This document shows, one piece after another, positions 46,676-59,649 of a stretch of 64,000 bases of DNA (the stretch's first letter is position 1; each line of letters starts with the position of its first letter). Made by a program: the position numbers and the translations under genes. Below the pieces are notes generated by a model. The model was given only the letters and a program-made list of their open reading frames with translations, searched no databases and was not told the DNA's origin. The stretch is from Corylus avellana (Eukaryota; Streptophyta; Magnoliopsida; Fagales; Betulaceae). The stretch covers positions 496,001 to 560,000 of the forward strand of contig NC_081547.1 in the NCBI RefSeq assembly GCF_901000735.1, written 5' to 3'.

Positions 46676-48727
46676 GGCTTCAATGAGAGAGGAGCAGCAA
46701 GGTTTGAGAGTTGGCGAGTGGGATGAATTGAAGAGTGCATGCAGTACTTGGTGGTATTTATAGATCGCCAAATCAATGTGATCATGTGAGTTTGATAAGA
46801 TGTGGTTGTAGGAAGTGGGAAAGAAAGTACATTAGTTAGCTAACCTTCCAAAGTAGACACATTGGAGGTTCAGAACCGCTAACTAAAGTCATAACCCAAG
46901 AAAAAATATATATATTGCTGAAAGATATATGCAGACCAACCTGTGTAATGACTCATCAAAATATGTCAATGAGTTATTGAACGACTTTAATTGGGACCAA
47001 CAAAATATGTAGTGGGGTTCACCAAGTAGCTCACTTCTCCAACTCATAATTTGACTACCATTTCTTTGTAATATAAGATTAGGATCTCAAGTCTCAACAA
47101 TATGCTTTTCAGATTGTCACAACAAATGTCTATGGGCCGGATCCGTCTGTCCCAACAGATTGGTGATCATGAGATCTGTTCAAGTAAGATAAAGTCTTAA
47201 AAGTTCTGTTTGATAATGAGATTAAAAACAACACGTATACGTGTTAATTCCTAATAGAAAATAGATGATCACCTAAATTTGAAGATTGGGAAATGGTTTG
47301 TGAATGATATCTATGATTTAAGTACAATCTCCTTAAGACTTAAACTAAATAATGAAAGGGACCCATGTGTAGGATCCATATGGATTCTACAATGAGATAA
47401 CGAGAAAAGTTGATAAAATTCATTAATGTGTCATATCAGCATCAATTATAGTGTTACACATGCCACTTATATAAAATTAGAAAAAATATATATAAAGAAA
47501 AAAAGGCCCATTAGGCCAAATTCACATTATTTCCACCGGACCTGCCATCATATAAGTTTTATGTGGATGTGTGGACAAGGGAAATGAGGATGTCCGATCT
47601 TCATCAGCGAGAGGACGTGTTGAAGCTGAACAACAAGAGAGGGAAATGAGATTGCTGCCATCATGCAATGTGCATGTCTGTGATGTGTACTCTCATTGAA
47701 TAATTAAACAAGGTACCTCATAAAATTGCCAAGGCGTTTAGCCACCCAAACGGGTTGCTCAACTAAATTCTTTAAACCCGATTTAGAAGAAAACTCTCTC
47801 CATATATATATATATTCTTATATTATAGAGGACATATATTTTATTATTATTGCTGTTGATATGACACTCTAATCATTTTGGTCAAAATTTGAAATGGAAG
47901 TTAAGGCTAGAGAATTATATTTCATTTAATTTTATTAATGGGAGTTTTAAGCCACATTCTAAACCATAGGGAGCTCTTTACAAATTAATACACCAAATAA
48001 ACTAATTTTACATTTTTTTCCTTAATTAAACTTTAGTGGGTTAAGGCAACATATTCTAGTTGTCCTTCCTCTTTTTCCCCTTCCATTTCTTTTAGCAATG
48101 AAAGTGATTAAGGCTATTTTTGTTTTGATGGATGGAAAAGGTTTTATCTATTTTTCGATATTTGGTACAATAAAAAATCTTGGTCAAACCGAAAGCATTT
48201 TCGGTCGACCAAAAAAACCTCATTTAAGATATGTAAAATGGTTTTTTTTTTTTTTTTCGTAAACCATTTTTTAAGTTTGATCTTCTATTTCTCGCACGTA
48301 CTCTCTATTGTAGTTCATTTTCCACCGATGTTGGAGGTAGCCAAAATCCGTTATCGAAGTTTCTATGAAGTCAAGGGCCTTTGCTGATTGTCAATACGAG
48401 TCAAATGCTAAAACGAATCAATGGAAGATAGAGGCTCAAAATTAATAAAAAGATGTAATCATATTCGTAAGGACAACAATGACATAATATAACAATCCGT
48501 CTGACTGAAATGAGTAAAGAATGACTCCACAATAATAATACAAGCATATATAGTATAAACCTCACACAAGCCTGTAAACACTCTTGTCTAGGCTAGAAAA
48601 AAAAAAAAAAAAAAAAAAACATATGTAGAGCCGAGGCAGTCTTCAAGTAGTGGTGCAAACACAGAACCATCCAACAACGGGAGCAGGAGAAAGTGAATGG
48701 TCCGATGGCTTTTCAAGGACTACTAGT
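46676..48727. other. Intergenic, no convincing gene
   Basis: Promoter of copy 3, then AT-rich spacer. From about 48470 there is 3'-flank sequence of copy 4 with similarity to the flanks of the other copies, and a poly-A run at 48599-48619. I see no coding potential. Confidence 0.55.
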
Positions 48728-49207
48728 TCAGTTTGATGGGGGTGGGGAGAAGAAAGGAATTGTTGGAATTGTTGTTGGAATGGTGGGGATTATTGAAGGG
48801 ATTGTAGTTGGGATGGTGGGCAATGGAGTGGCTGGCAGAGGAGGTAGAGTCACCTTGGGAGCTGTTGGCAAAGTTGGTTGAGTTGGCAATGGTGGCAATG
48901 TGGCTTGAGGCAGTGTTGGCTGAGATGGGAGTGGTGGCAAAGTGGGCTTTGGCAGAGTTGGCTGAGTCGGCAAAGTTGGCAATGGCATGCTAGGCAGTGG
49001 GGGCAATGTGGCTTTCGGCAGTGTTGGCAATGAGGGCAAAGGAGGCAATGAAGCCTTTGGCAGAGATGGAATTGTAGGCAGCGCCAATGCCGGAGGTGGA
49101 GCCGCCGGTGTATCCAAAAGGCTACGAGCTGCCATGCTCATGTCGATGCTTGACAATGACAATGTCATAATCAAAGACAATAGGAAAAAATGAGTAGAAC
49201 CAGCCAT
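48728..49207 (-). CDS. PELPK-like proline-rich secreted protein, copy 4
   Basis: A 159-aa member and the most upstream in the cluster. Signal peptide (LLSLIMTLSLSSIDMSMA), then the tag ARSLLDTP (Ser replaces the His of the other copies), then LPTLPKATLPPLP-type repeats with extra QPTLP modules, TIPTTIPSIIPTIPT and the end IPFFSPPPSN. The start at 49207 opens the signal peptide, and the TATA box lies at 49305-49312. The differing tag and MAGSTHFF N-terminus mark it as the most diverged of the four. All four share exon-less structure and strand, so they are probably co-regulated paralogs. Confidence 0.85.
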   Translation of the reverse strand: MAGSTHFFLLSLIMTLSLSSIDMSMAARSLLDTPAAPPPALALPTIPSLPKASLPPLPSLPTLPKATLPPLPSMPLPTLPTQPTLPKPTLPPLPSQPTLPQATLPPLPTQPTLPTAPKVTLPPLPATPLPTIPTTIPSIIPTIPTTIPTIPFFSPPPSN

Positions 49208-50387
49208 TGTTTGGTAGGGGACCTGAGACAGCTTGTTCTTTCTCAATATATGGGTAGCTTTGATCTAGTTATTTGTGCTTTGAGTCGAAGGCAGGCAGAT
49301 TGGTATTTATAGAGTGGAATGTTGAAGGGTTCCAAGTGTTTGATGAGATGTAGTTGGAGAATCGTGGGAGAAATTCTCGTTAGTTCACCTTCCCAACAAG
49401 ACTTTAAAGCCTGTCAAACACAACCTACCTGCCCTCTCAGGGGATAACTTAACAAAAGCAATCTGTTATGGAAGCAAATTTCGATGACTCATTACCTCTC
49501 ACAAATTTGATGATGCTTCTAGATTATTGCAAAAGTAAATAAAATCTATGTGCAATCAGCCAATGGTATTACTCGGCTCAGGGCCCACCCATGTCACCTG
49601 ATCAGAATTGAAGAGTTGAAGAAATTTCCTTTCACCAGTTTAAAGAAAGCTTCAAATCTTTCTTTTCGCTAAAGCCCATCTTCTACTGACATCAAACACA
49701 ACGAGAATTATCATTCTCCGTAACATTCATGTTGTGGTGGGGGTTGGTCTCAAATTTTTTGGCTAACCCATCAATACACTCTATTGACATTAAACATAAT
49801 TACAAATGCCAATCTTACCAAGCAGCCCAATCACGTTTTACTTGAACATAGTCAGATAGAACTATTACCTAATTGATTGTTCAAAACAGAGGAGGAAATA
49901 AAGAAGGAAGAAACATAGAAACTAGATATAGGCTTTGGAATCCCTCCCCCCCAAACAGGAAAAAAAAAAACCCTTGAGGATCATCCAACCATTGAAAAAT
50001 AACACTAGCAGCTTTTTAAACTACCACCTTCGGATGTCTTTTTAGCCATGGAGTTCATGTATAGACACATGAGTTTCACTTGCCGCCAGTGAAAAAATCA
50101 TTGAAAGATTGGGAGAGAATTCTAATTATTTTTTCATTAGAGACAATCTTCACAGTTTATTTTTGCACAGAAAGATTTCCAATGATTTTTTCACCGAAGG
50201 CCGGCCAAACTCTTAGACATGTATGCTACTCCTCCATAAAGGGAGAAAAGTAGATATAATACAACATGTGAAGCCTAATGAAATTCTACCATGTACCTAA
50301 ATCTACATTCTTAACCATCATTATTAATTTGTTCACTCCTATAATTCATACAGTTCCCAACTCCTCATCGAAGTGACAATATAATCA
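49208..50387. other. Intergenic, no gene seen
   Basis: Promoter of PELPK copy 4, AT-rich spacer and the 3' flank of the bHLH gene. Nothing else recognised. Confidence 0.55.
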
Positions 50388-51115
50388 TCAAGTGAACCGT
50401 GGGTCCTTGCTGATCCCTGCCAAAATAGGCCTCTCTATGACCACCTTCAAAGCTCTCCTTAGCATCACAATCCCTTCATTTCTACCACCCAACCCTCGCA
50501 CCCACAAAACACACTTGGTCCTCCCACCCACCGTCACCATCTCAGACTTCACCACCCTCCCTTTCACCGTCCTCATTGCCTTTGCCACCGTCGACATCAA
50601 TCCCGGCCTATCCTCACAGCTGAACGTGACCTTCACCTGTCCCTGCTCATCATCACAGCTTTCCAAACTCAGCTTGTCCATCTCACCTGGGAACACACAA
50701 TCCTTAGCTCCGCTACCACAACAAACTCCTTCCAATGCAGAAACTGTCTTTCTCAGCTCCCTTACTTGCCGGACCGTCTCTGAAAGCACCGCCGCCTTGT
50801 CCATCTGTTGTTAAGATAGAAGACATATTCTTTGTTACATGTTTTGATGCTGAAAACAGAGAAACCAAGTTTACTTACTTTGATCAAGTTTGGAAGGATA
50901 TTGCGAAGAGTGGCGTATTGGCCATTGATTCGCATCCTACGCCTCCTCTCTGCCTCGCTGTGTTTCTTGGCAGCGAGTTGTTTGGCCTCAGCTTTTGATT
51001 TTGGTTTGGAGAATGAAATTTTATTGCTGATGGTTTTGGCTGAGAAAACTCCTTGAGAGAAGCTATTTTGAATTGTACGTGCTTCTGACTTGTAATAATT
51101 TTGAAACTGTTGCAT
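50388..51115 (-). CDS. bHLH transcription factor (bHLH51/bHLH30-like) with ACT-like tail
   Basis: Two exons on the minus strand, 51115-50879 and 50804-50388, with a 74-base GT-AG intron between Lys79 and Met80, give 217 aa. The basic region (about 50-64) has His52, Glu56, Arg59 and Arg60 in the H-E-R-R pattern of E-box/G-box binders. Helix 1 is YATLRNILPN, and helix 2 starts KMDKAAVLSETVRQVRELRK. The intron falls exactly at the loop/helix 2 border, common in this subgroup. The C-terminal part (about 130-200; TFSCEDRPGLMSTVAKAM...) is an ACT-like fold used for dimerisation. A nuclear regulator; target genes are unknown. The N-terminus is short for the subgroup, so an additional upstream exon cannot be excluded. 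Confidence 0.88.
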
Positions 51116-52930
51116 GTTTTGTTCTAACTACATGTGTAAAATCAAGAAATGAGGCAAACTAATACAAGATAAGATGGCAAAACAAAGAAACCAAAATGTG
51201 CTGCTGCACACTAGCGGATGCAATCCCATGAAATTCAGGCAGAGAATTTCAGGGGATCCTGATCGTATATTCGCAGAGAGAAAGATGACATGTTACCTGT
51301 CGCAGTAAGGCCATGGGAGTGAGAATAAATTTGCCTCTGCAGAATGTGCCCGTAAGAATAAACTATGAGGAAGGAGATTTGCCTTCTGTGGAAGTGTTCT
51401 CTAGATAGAGATCGAAGAGAGGCGGGAGAGAGAGTAAATTGCTAATGGAAATATTTATGGCTCCAGCTAAAGCAAATTTAATGAGGTGGTTTAAATATGT
51501 TTCCTTCTCTGAGCGTGAGATGGTATATATATTTGCAATTAAGTTAGGAAGATTGAGAATTAAACCAAATAATTGGATTTAACACCCCAGTTGATTTTAT
51601 GCTTAAATTTCAGATCATCTAATCTAAAAATGAATGATATGGTCTGATTTTTTCTCCAAGAAAAATCTGAAAGCGGATTTCAATCTTCCCACTTACACCT
51701 CCTAATTTCTCTTCTCTCTCCCCTCATGCTTCTTTCAAGACCTTCATATATGGCCATGGAAGTCGGTCCATGGCCGTGAACTTGAATATCATGTCCGCAA
51801 CGGGGTAATTTAGGGTACGTAGGTTCTTAGAAGGAACATGAACCTCCTTCAAACAAAAGTTTGAAAATAAATTTCTCTTTATATCAATTTTATTAATAAA
51901 CTTGATTTAAATAGACTTACAGCCGTAGCAACTGACTCCTAATGCAAAACAATTCAAAGACTCCTGAACTCTTAAAATATAAAATAACTTACAATTGAAG
52001 ACTCGTACTTACTATAACTCAAATACTTGAGAAGCTAACAGACAAATGGACTTAGCATAGAGGGACTGTAACAATAGACTAGACATTTTTTGCTGAGTAA
52101 ATTAAAGCAGGAGAAGAGTGGATGACAGATGAGGTAGCCCAGACTGCACCTTCGGAAAGGAATTACAACATATTAACAAGCTCGGCAAACAGGAATTTGA
52201 CTAAAAGAGAAAAATGATAGAATTTCATGTGGAAAATCTACCCACTTTCTTGCCAATTTTCTATTAGTATTTGGCATTCACTATTTGGCAAGTGCAATTT
52301 ACCTTGTGGCTATTCCTTCTGGTAGGATATGTTTCATGGTGTCACTAGCTAGCAGTTTTGAGGGCAAGTTTCTTGGTGTTGGTGACATCACAGTTGAGCT
52401 CATGCTGGAATCTCCCATGCCAGGAAAGGAATTCTAGACTGTTCTCCCAAAGGATAAGAAACGCTATTAGTGTGTTCATGGACATTATGTAGCAAGTCAG
52501 ACTTAGAGTACTTGATTCTCTTATTGGATTTACTCAATCCTGTATTAATAGGTGGTTAGTGCGATCCTAGGGTTTCTCTAATACCATTTTGCCTAATGTC
52601 TAGCTAGGCTGGCTGATGGTGTGTTTGGTTGCATTGGCATTGGCCCATGGTGGGCAGGAAAATCATTCACAATGGGCAGTAAAAAACCAAGAAGAAAATC
52701 ACTGAGAATTGTTCCAAGACATTTTTTTCATCTAGAAGATTAGAAAACTATACCATACTCACAGGCACAGCATTAGCTTTATGAACTACATAAATTCATA
52801 ATCAAAGCAAACTGATCCCAATAGCAATTCACCTTCAGGCAACCAAAATACAAAAAGGCAAATACTAGTTGCTGAGTAAGACCCTATATTAGATAATTAG
52901 ATTGACAAAAAGGTACTTCCTTTCTCTTAA
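51116..52930. other. Intergenic: bHLH promoter and spacer
   Basis: 51116-51560 is the bHLH leader and promoter, with GAGA-type repeats near 51405-51435 and a TATATATA stretch at 51526. The remainder to 52930 has no convincing frame. Confidence 0.55.
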
Positions 52931-53863
52931 TCACTGCCGACCCAATACTACACCAACAAAAATATCATCATCCCCCTCAAAGAACTCCAACTCATCCTCA
53001 CCAGAGTCACCACATTCCACATTCAAATTTATTCTTTCCATTCCATTCTTCCTACCACTCATCCCTCTCCCCATTATCTTCGCAGTGTTCCTCGCCACAG
53101 TCTTCACGTTCTTCATCACCCGCCGGCCCGCCTTAGTCTTCACATTCCTCATTCGCGCATTCCCTTGAACGCTGTCGTTTTTACCCTCACGATCACCATC
53201 ATTCTCTGCACCCTTTTCACACCCCACAGGAAAACAGCCCCAGCCACAACGGTAGTAGTTCTCCTCCCCCACGAGCACGCTCTGTGGTGGCGATTTGATC
53301 GACACCCCATGAAAGGCCCGCTGACAATTCTGGCACCTCAGGCAACACTCCTCGTAAACCTTCTCGTACTCGTACATGCAGTAACAGTACGGACACAGGG
53401 TCCAGAATGTTTCTTTGTTCTCGCTAGTCTCGGTCCCTTTCTTTTCGGGCCCGTCGATTTCGCTCTCGTACCGGGTTTTCTTTTCCGGGTCGGACAGCAC
53501 GGACCAGGCGTCGCGGACGAGGACCCCGGCCTCCTCGGCGAATGCGAACTTGTTGACGGTCGGGTTCAGGAGGGTCGCCAGCTTCTCGAACTGGGTCCAA
53601 AGGAGCTCCCGGTTCCCGGAGTCGGAGCGGCGGACTTGGAGAATAGAGAAGTAGTCCAGGAGGCCGTTTCCGAAGCGGCGCTCTGCGGCGAGCAGGACGT
53701 CGGCGATGGAAATGATTTGGTCAGCGACGGAGGAAATCCTCAGGTCGGAATCTCGGGCTTCGAGGGCGTAACTTCGGCAGCTGCGTAGGTCTCGTTGGGT
53801 CAGGAAGTTCGCGGATAGTTCGAGAAGATATTTGGGTCCGAGTCCCTTGCTTGCTCCCTTCAT
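52931..53863 (-). CDS. J-domain-like protein lacking HPD, with zinc-finger segment
   Basis: A single-exon gene for a 310-aa protein. Residues 68-133 align with the J-domain of the plant DnaJ/DUF3444 group (YFSILQV, then FEKLATLLNP, then NKFAFAEEAGVLVRDAWSVL and SDPEKKTRYE). The invariant HPD tripeptide between helices II and III reads NPT, so Hsp70 ATPase stimulation is unlikely. A zinc-binding segment follows (CPYC at 157-160, CQNC region at 177-180, then FHG), as in that group. The C-terminal third is basic, then acidic (GEDELEFFEGDDD). The N-terminal about 60 residues (AxxARDSDLR) match the usual helical lead-in. The start at 53863 (MKGASKG) is preferred over an in-frame ATG 60 bases upstream because it matches the family N-terminus. 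Function unknown; nuclear or cytosolic location is a guess. Confidence 0.8.
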   Translation of the reverse strand: MKGASKGLGPKYLLELSANFLTQRDLRSCRSYALEARDSDLRISSVADQIISIADVLLAAERRFGNGLLDYFSILQVRRSDSGNRELLWTQFEKLATLLNPTVNKFAFAEEAGVLVRDAWSVLSDPEKKTRYESEIDGPEKKGTETSENKETFWTLCPYCYCMYEYEKVYEECCLRCQNCQRAFHGVSIKSPPQSVLVGEENYYRCGWGCFPVGCEKGAENDGDREGKNDSVQGNARMRNVKTKAGRRVMKNVKTVARNTAKIMGRGMSGRKNGMERINLNVECGDSGEDELEFFEGDDDIFVGVVLGRQ

Positions 53864-56800
53864 TTCTCGCCGTTTGGGATTTTTTTCAGGCGATGGGGGG
53901 GAACAAGAGGGAGGGAATGGCATTTTAACCGGATTACGCAGTGGACGATAATGGGCATGAGCTTTTTTATGAAATTACGGGTTTGTACAATGACTAGTAT
54001 GTATCTGAGCCTTACAATTCCGAGATCATAGACGCGGACGGTTACGATGGGCGTAGAGTCTGAGTTTGTAGAGATGGGGTGTTTTGGTCTTTTGCTCGGA
54101 AGGAAGTTAATAAGGTCCGGGTCCCTATGCTTGATTGCTTGAAGCGCAATCTTTTTCTGCTTCTGTGCTCTGAAGAGTGAAACGGGTGGCAGTGGACTTT
54201 TGCCAAATATGGTTAGGGAACGCATCGGTCAAAAAGACTTTTGATTTTCCAACGGCGTCGTCATTATGGACCACATCCGGTGGTTCACGCTGCAGTTCCG
54301 TACATAAGGGCTCAGGTGTGATGGCCCTGATGGGAAAAGTAGGCTTCATTTATTTTCTTTTCATGAATAACAGCTTTTGTCTTTTCTGCTCATTCAAATT
54401 AAGAGACAAAACCATTTACTAAACGCATGTAAATAGTTTTGTTGTGTTTTTTTTTTTTTTTTTTTTTTAATAATAAAAAAAGTGATTGGTACGATATAAA
54501 GGTGAAATAATATTTAAATTTTTTGTTAAAAAAAAAAGTGAATAAAGTTGTTTGATTTTTTTGGGAAAAATGAAAAAAATGGGAGAAATGGTTTTGTCAA
54601 CACAAACTTTGTTAATGTATTTTCAGCAATGTTTTTTTGTTTGAAAAAAATGGTCTCATCTTCTTCCTTTCTTTATTTTGGGGCCTTTTCTAGCGTAATT
54701 GTGAATGAAAGTTCATGCATGGTATGTCGAATTCCGCTCTTGTTTTGAGAACTAGAGTTATTTCTTTATCTTTTGTGTGACATAAATGTGAAAATTATTC
54801 ATGTGTCATGAAAAGTAAGTTGCGTTTTAAATTGTTTGTTAATGAATTATTATTGAAAACAGAAAGCAAAAAAAGACAAACTAACCAGCAAATTTTATTG
54901 GCTTTTAATCCCGTTTGTTTCTTTGTTCAAAACACGATGGAAGAACGTTGATATTGCAGCATGTGTTCATCACTTTTGACCAAATTACGTAGTCATGTGG
55001 CCGGTGGCCGGTGGCCCCAATGCGCTGCAGCCTATTGGGCGTAGTTATGCCTGAGCCTCGAACACCAGTGCGTATTGGGCTGTGGCCCAATTTCTACATC
55101 GGCTGGTGAATGCTGCATTGGGCTGAGCCTTCCGACCCAGAGCAAGAAATGGGCTCAGAGTGCTCCGTTTTCGATAGTGTCCCAGTGCCCACTGCCCGCC
55201 AATCCACATATGCTATTAGAGCTTAATTCATCATGATTTCCCTGAGCTTAAGCAATAATAGGATTTTTGATACACAGATAATATGACAATATGTAGCCAC
55301 AATAAAACAAGTTGTCTAAGTAATCTCCATGACAAAGTAAAAAAGAAACGCTTCTGTCGAGCTTGCAATAACCGACATTCAGACAACCAAATAGATTGAC
55401 AGTGACCCCCACATGTTGGTTGAGCTAACGAGCCTCAAAACCAGGGCAGAGGAGATACGGCTGTCGATTGCAGAAGCCAACAAATCTTTATTCTACAAAG
55501 CTACTTATTAGCCCATCTATTGCCTCTTCAAGACATTTTTCTTGCCACTTTTCAAGAACCTCCACTCCTACATACCAGCCAGTCCCCCCACCCTAGACAT
55601 GCCCCCATCACCAGCCTCACGGGAAAGTTGCCACCCAGCACTAGTTTATCTCCCCATTCTAACTGGTCAAAAGCTTTTACAATGTCCTATCTATCAATAA
55701 TTGCTGACCCTTGCCAACAAAGATAAGGATTCAGATCCCTTGCAATACCATGCATTCTATTGGGTGATTCACAAAGCAACACGTCAATGCATACAGTAGT
55801 GTTTGTTGTAAGTGCACTTATGAGTGTTGTGTTCCACATCAAGAAAATATTAAAAAAAAAATAGTGCTTAATATATCTAAGTAAATTTTAATTCATTAAT
55901 TTAAGTTTTTGAATTAGAATTGTGTTCAATTATATATATTAATGTACTGACATAATTACACCCAAATGAAATGTATTTTATAGGGTGGAATACATATATA
56001 TGAATCCTCCAAACAAACACTTTGAATCAAGCAGTCAACAAAGTGGATGACAGGTCTATACATACATAGATATCTTTGTTTTGTCGAGCAACCTTCATGG
56101 TAGTCTTGAACTTTGCGCCGAGTCTCACCTTTTGCTCTTGTACTCGGGGCCCTGGTAATGCTTAATATGGTATGGTTTTCTGGTAGACACGTGGTATTGT
56201 ACAAATAGTAGCATTTCCTTTCGGGCATTCAATCAATTAAAGGAGGTAAATGATTTCATGTCAATCAAAATTCACATCGAGAGTTGAACCCAATTTCTGT
56301 GCTCAGAGTCCCCTGCAGTCTGCAACAAAAATGATCTGTAATGAAGCTGTCGATGGCTACGGATGTTTTGTTTTCTCGCAGCTCACTTATGCATGGCTAT
56401 ATGGCTATATGTCTTTTGGATAAACATTTCAATGAGATTCATGTATTTGAACATTTTTTCTCATGTCAAACACCAATTAATATAGATATTTGAAAAGGTT
56501 ACTATAAATTGCTTAGACACACAGTTTTGAAACTGGGCCAAAAGGTCCATTTTAAATGATTGTAAATTACTTTTTACAGTAAAGTTCATCTCATATTTAC
56601 TTTGATTGATACACAATTTACTCTAAAAATCAAGGACGCTTGATTAAATCATAAACCATGACGTTTGAGAATTGATTTCCTATTTTGCATGTGAAGTATT
56701 CTCGGGTTAATAGGTTGATCTTGGGCTTGATAAATTAGTCACATAAGCTTGCCAACCCATAACTCAATAATATATTCTAAAAATATATGTAAGTTTAATA

Positions 56801-59649
56801 GATTAAATTGAAATAATTTCCTTCTGCATTATCTATAAGAAAACTTTATCTAATGGAAACGTTGAGGGATTAGATGCCCCATTTTAAGGCTTGTATTGTC
56901 ATGAAAAGCTGAAGCAAGGAGAACCGCATATTATTACATGATGGATCCATTTATATTTTGTTATGCTGGTGGTTGAAGTTTGTAAAAGTTATTACATAAA
57001 TATTTCTTGGTCCTCATGCTACAAATGTATAGTTTGATTCTGTTTTATTAATCTATAGTTTAACTAAGGAGTGGATTTCGAGAATATATAGTTGAGCTCA
57101 AATTCCAGCTGTGGGACCTCAAACACAGGAATATTGAAGCTAATTAAGAGCAGAAAAATGGGAAATATATACAAAGAGTAATCTAATATAATATATATAT
57201 ATTATTAAAGTCATTGTCAAACGGGTTTCTTATTCTAAACTTCCATTAGCAGCTATTAATATAGGAATCCAGATAGCGAGTAGTCCCCATCTGCAGTTTC
57301 CTAGAGAGATAAAAAGGGACCCAGTTTATATATATTAATTATGATTCTTAATTATAGACTGCAAATCAAAGAGTTCCAATTCTTAAATAACTACAAATCC
57401 AAAGAATAGAACAAATGCTTAAGTTATAGCTAGAAAAATGCCAACTTGTTTCAGAGATTCGGATTATCAACAATTTATTGTTTGAATTATTAATAAATAT
57501 GAGAAAATTTTGATGGGGCATATATGCCTAAACACATAGGTGGATTGACGGGGCTTGTTGGGGCAAATAAATTCCATAAAAACTTTTTCACATTTACTCT
57601 AAGAATTATTAAAAATTCAAACAACAAGACTTTTACCCGCTTCTTTCCCACGTGGTTATTTTTTAATTTTTTTAAGGATTATAAGATGAGAATGACCCTT
57701 TCATTATTCCAATAGACAAAGGAATGTCTTGGCCTTGGCCAAAATAATTGAGGGAAAAAACTTCTCCAGCAACTAATGGATAAGAGCAAGCTACAACACT
57801 ATAATGGAAACCCTAAACTTTTAACAGGCATTCCTCAACAAAAGGCACCGTCTGTCAATGGCACCCACCACTAAGCACCCCATTAAACATGCCTCACCAT
57901 TTTCTCTGTCTCTCAAGTCAAACAACCTGAGAAAATAAATAAATTGGGTCTCTTTTTTGGCACAAATAAAGCATAAATTTGAAAAAAAATAATAATAATA
58001 ATAAAAGACCATTAAGGAAAGCAAAAGGTGTATTATAGGTTTTGGTAAAGGAGGTTTAAGAATCCGATGACATATATAATGCAGCCCCCATTTTGAATAA
58101 CCTTTTATTTGTGGAATTAATCATTACTGCCCCCAAAGAGAGGAGAAAAAGAAGATAAAAACAACTGAAAAGGTCAAGAAAAAAGTTAAGGGTAGGCTCA
58201 GAAAAACGAAGATCACTCTCTGCGTGCAAGTGTAAAAGCGACTTTTCCACGAGAGAGATTACAGGGATAGTGAAAGTAAAGTACACTTTGAAAATAATTC
58301 TGCTATAATTCCTTCATGATTGGTGCAAATATCCACTAACAAGACTTTTTCTTTGAGTGGGACAAATCTCACTGCTACCCCTTGAGAAGACTTGGTGTGA
58401 CCCTTTAGATATTCTATCATTCCAACAATAACCAACTCTTTAAGTTTTCTGCAATCCATCCTTCAAAAAACGAGATAATTTTCAATAATTTTATTATTCG
58501 GATGAATTGTTAATGTAAAAGAGTTTTGTCTTGAACGACCCATCACCTTATTCGGATAGGTAAGCTCTACAAGAACTCTATCACATTTATTGTGTAAATT
58601 GTTAAGAATTTAAATCGGATAATGAATGACATTTAATTTAGAGCACGTGAAAATCACATACTCAAATCTCTAAAACATTGTAATCTCCCATTATAGATGG
58701 TGAAAACGTTGTATTTAATTTATCTTTTTTAGTGGCTAACATAGCTCGGATCACATATTTGTGTAAGTTGTAAAATATTTATTAAATATAACATTCTTCA
58801 ACATTGATCTACGGCCCTTGATACATCTTTACTCAATTTTCAATAGATCCCCTACGTTTATTCTCTAGTAAGTTTTTTTGGTTTCAAGATTTAAAGGCGT
58901 CCTTTTTTTAGATTTTATTCGATCTACATAAAAGATTCTTCGATAATTGAAATTTCCACAACTTTTTTTTCAATGTTAGGCCTTTTGTCACTATGAGGTT
59001 ATAAAACATATTAGAAACCGTATCAAAATACTTTCAATTATGTCGTTGGAAACACTCATCTTGGCTAAATTGTATGCAATAGAGTTGATTCATTTGATAA
59101 TTATGTATGCTATATACAGTATATACTTAGAGTGGTTTTAACCGCACCATAGTTTTTTACTACAAATTTTTTACAAACTAACTTGATAATCACCGTAAAA
59201 CTTGGCCATTAAAATGTGATTATTCATTACTTACCAGCCCCAACAAAATTTTAGAAAATGCCAAAAATCTTCTAAATTTGATGTATTTATATGAAATAGA
59301 CTTTAAAAAAATTAATTTTTACCCTTAAAAATTTTATTTTTTAAGTTTTATCCGCCTCTGCTTACCAGGTTTACAAACTAATATATAATTTATGTAACAT
59401 TATATGGACATTGACATGAAATTGTAGAAAAATTACAGTAAATAACTTTGCAGTACTCAAACCAAAGGGGAGATCAATTGGCCTCCATAAAAAACAGAGA
59501 CAGTAGTTTATTTATCTTTTCTTGGGTAGAAATTACACGCCAAGGAAAAACAGAGGCCATAAATTAACCCTGTACGTAGGCGTTTAGAAGCAACAAGTAC
59601 AAAACTGTAAAACAGTAAATTTAGTTTTTCAAATTTTCGGTTCTGTCCG
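53864..59649. other. Long intergenic region without a convincing gene
   Basis: 5.8 kb, mostly AT-rich. It holds the J-like gene promoter (to about 54350), a stretch with clustered TGGGC/GGCCCA motifs (54997-55155), a moderately GC-rich block at 55400-55740 without an open frame, and featureless AT-rich DNA after that. Frames of 60-90 aa occur but show no domain, signal peptide or repetition. No tRNA was recognised. Confidence 0.55.

Noticed and set aside
53165..53788. 207-aa plus-strand frame opposite the J-like gene
   Set aside because: Antisense shadow of the GC-rich minus-strand coding region.
55640..55690. Minus-strand reading KAFDQLEW, recalling a LINE reverse-transcriptase motif
   Set aside because: Only eight residues fit; the following residues do not resemble reverse transcriptase and the frame closes soon.
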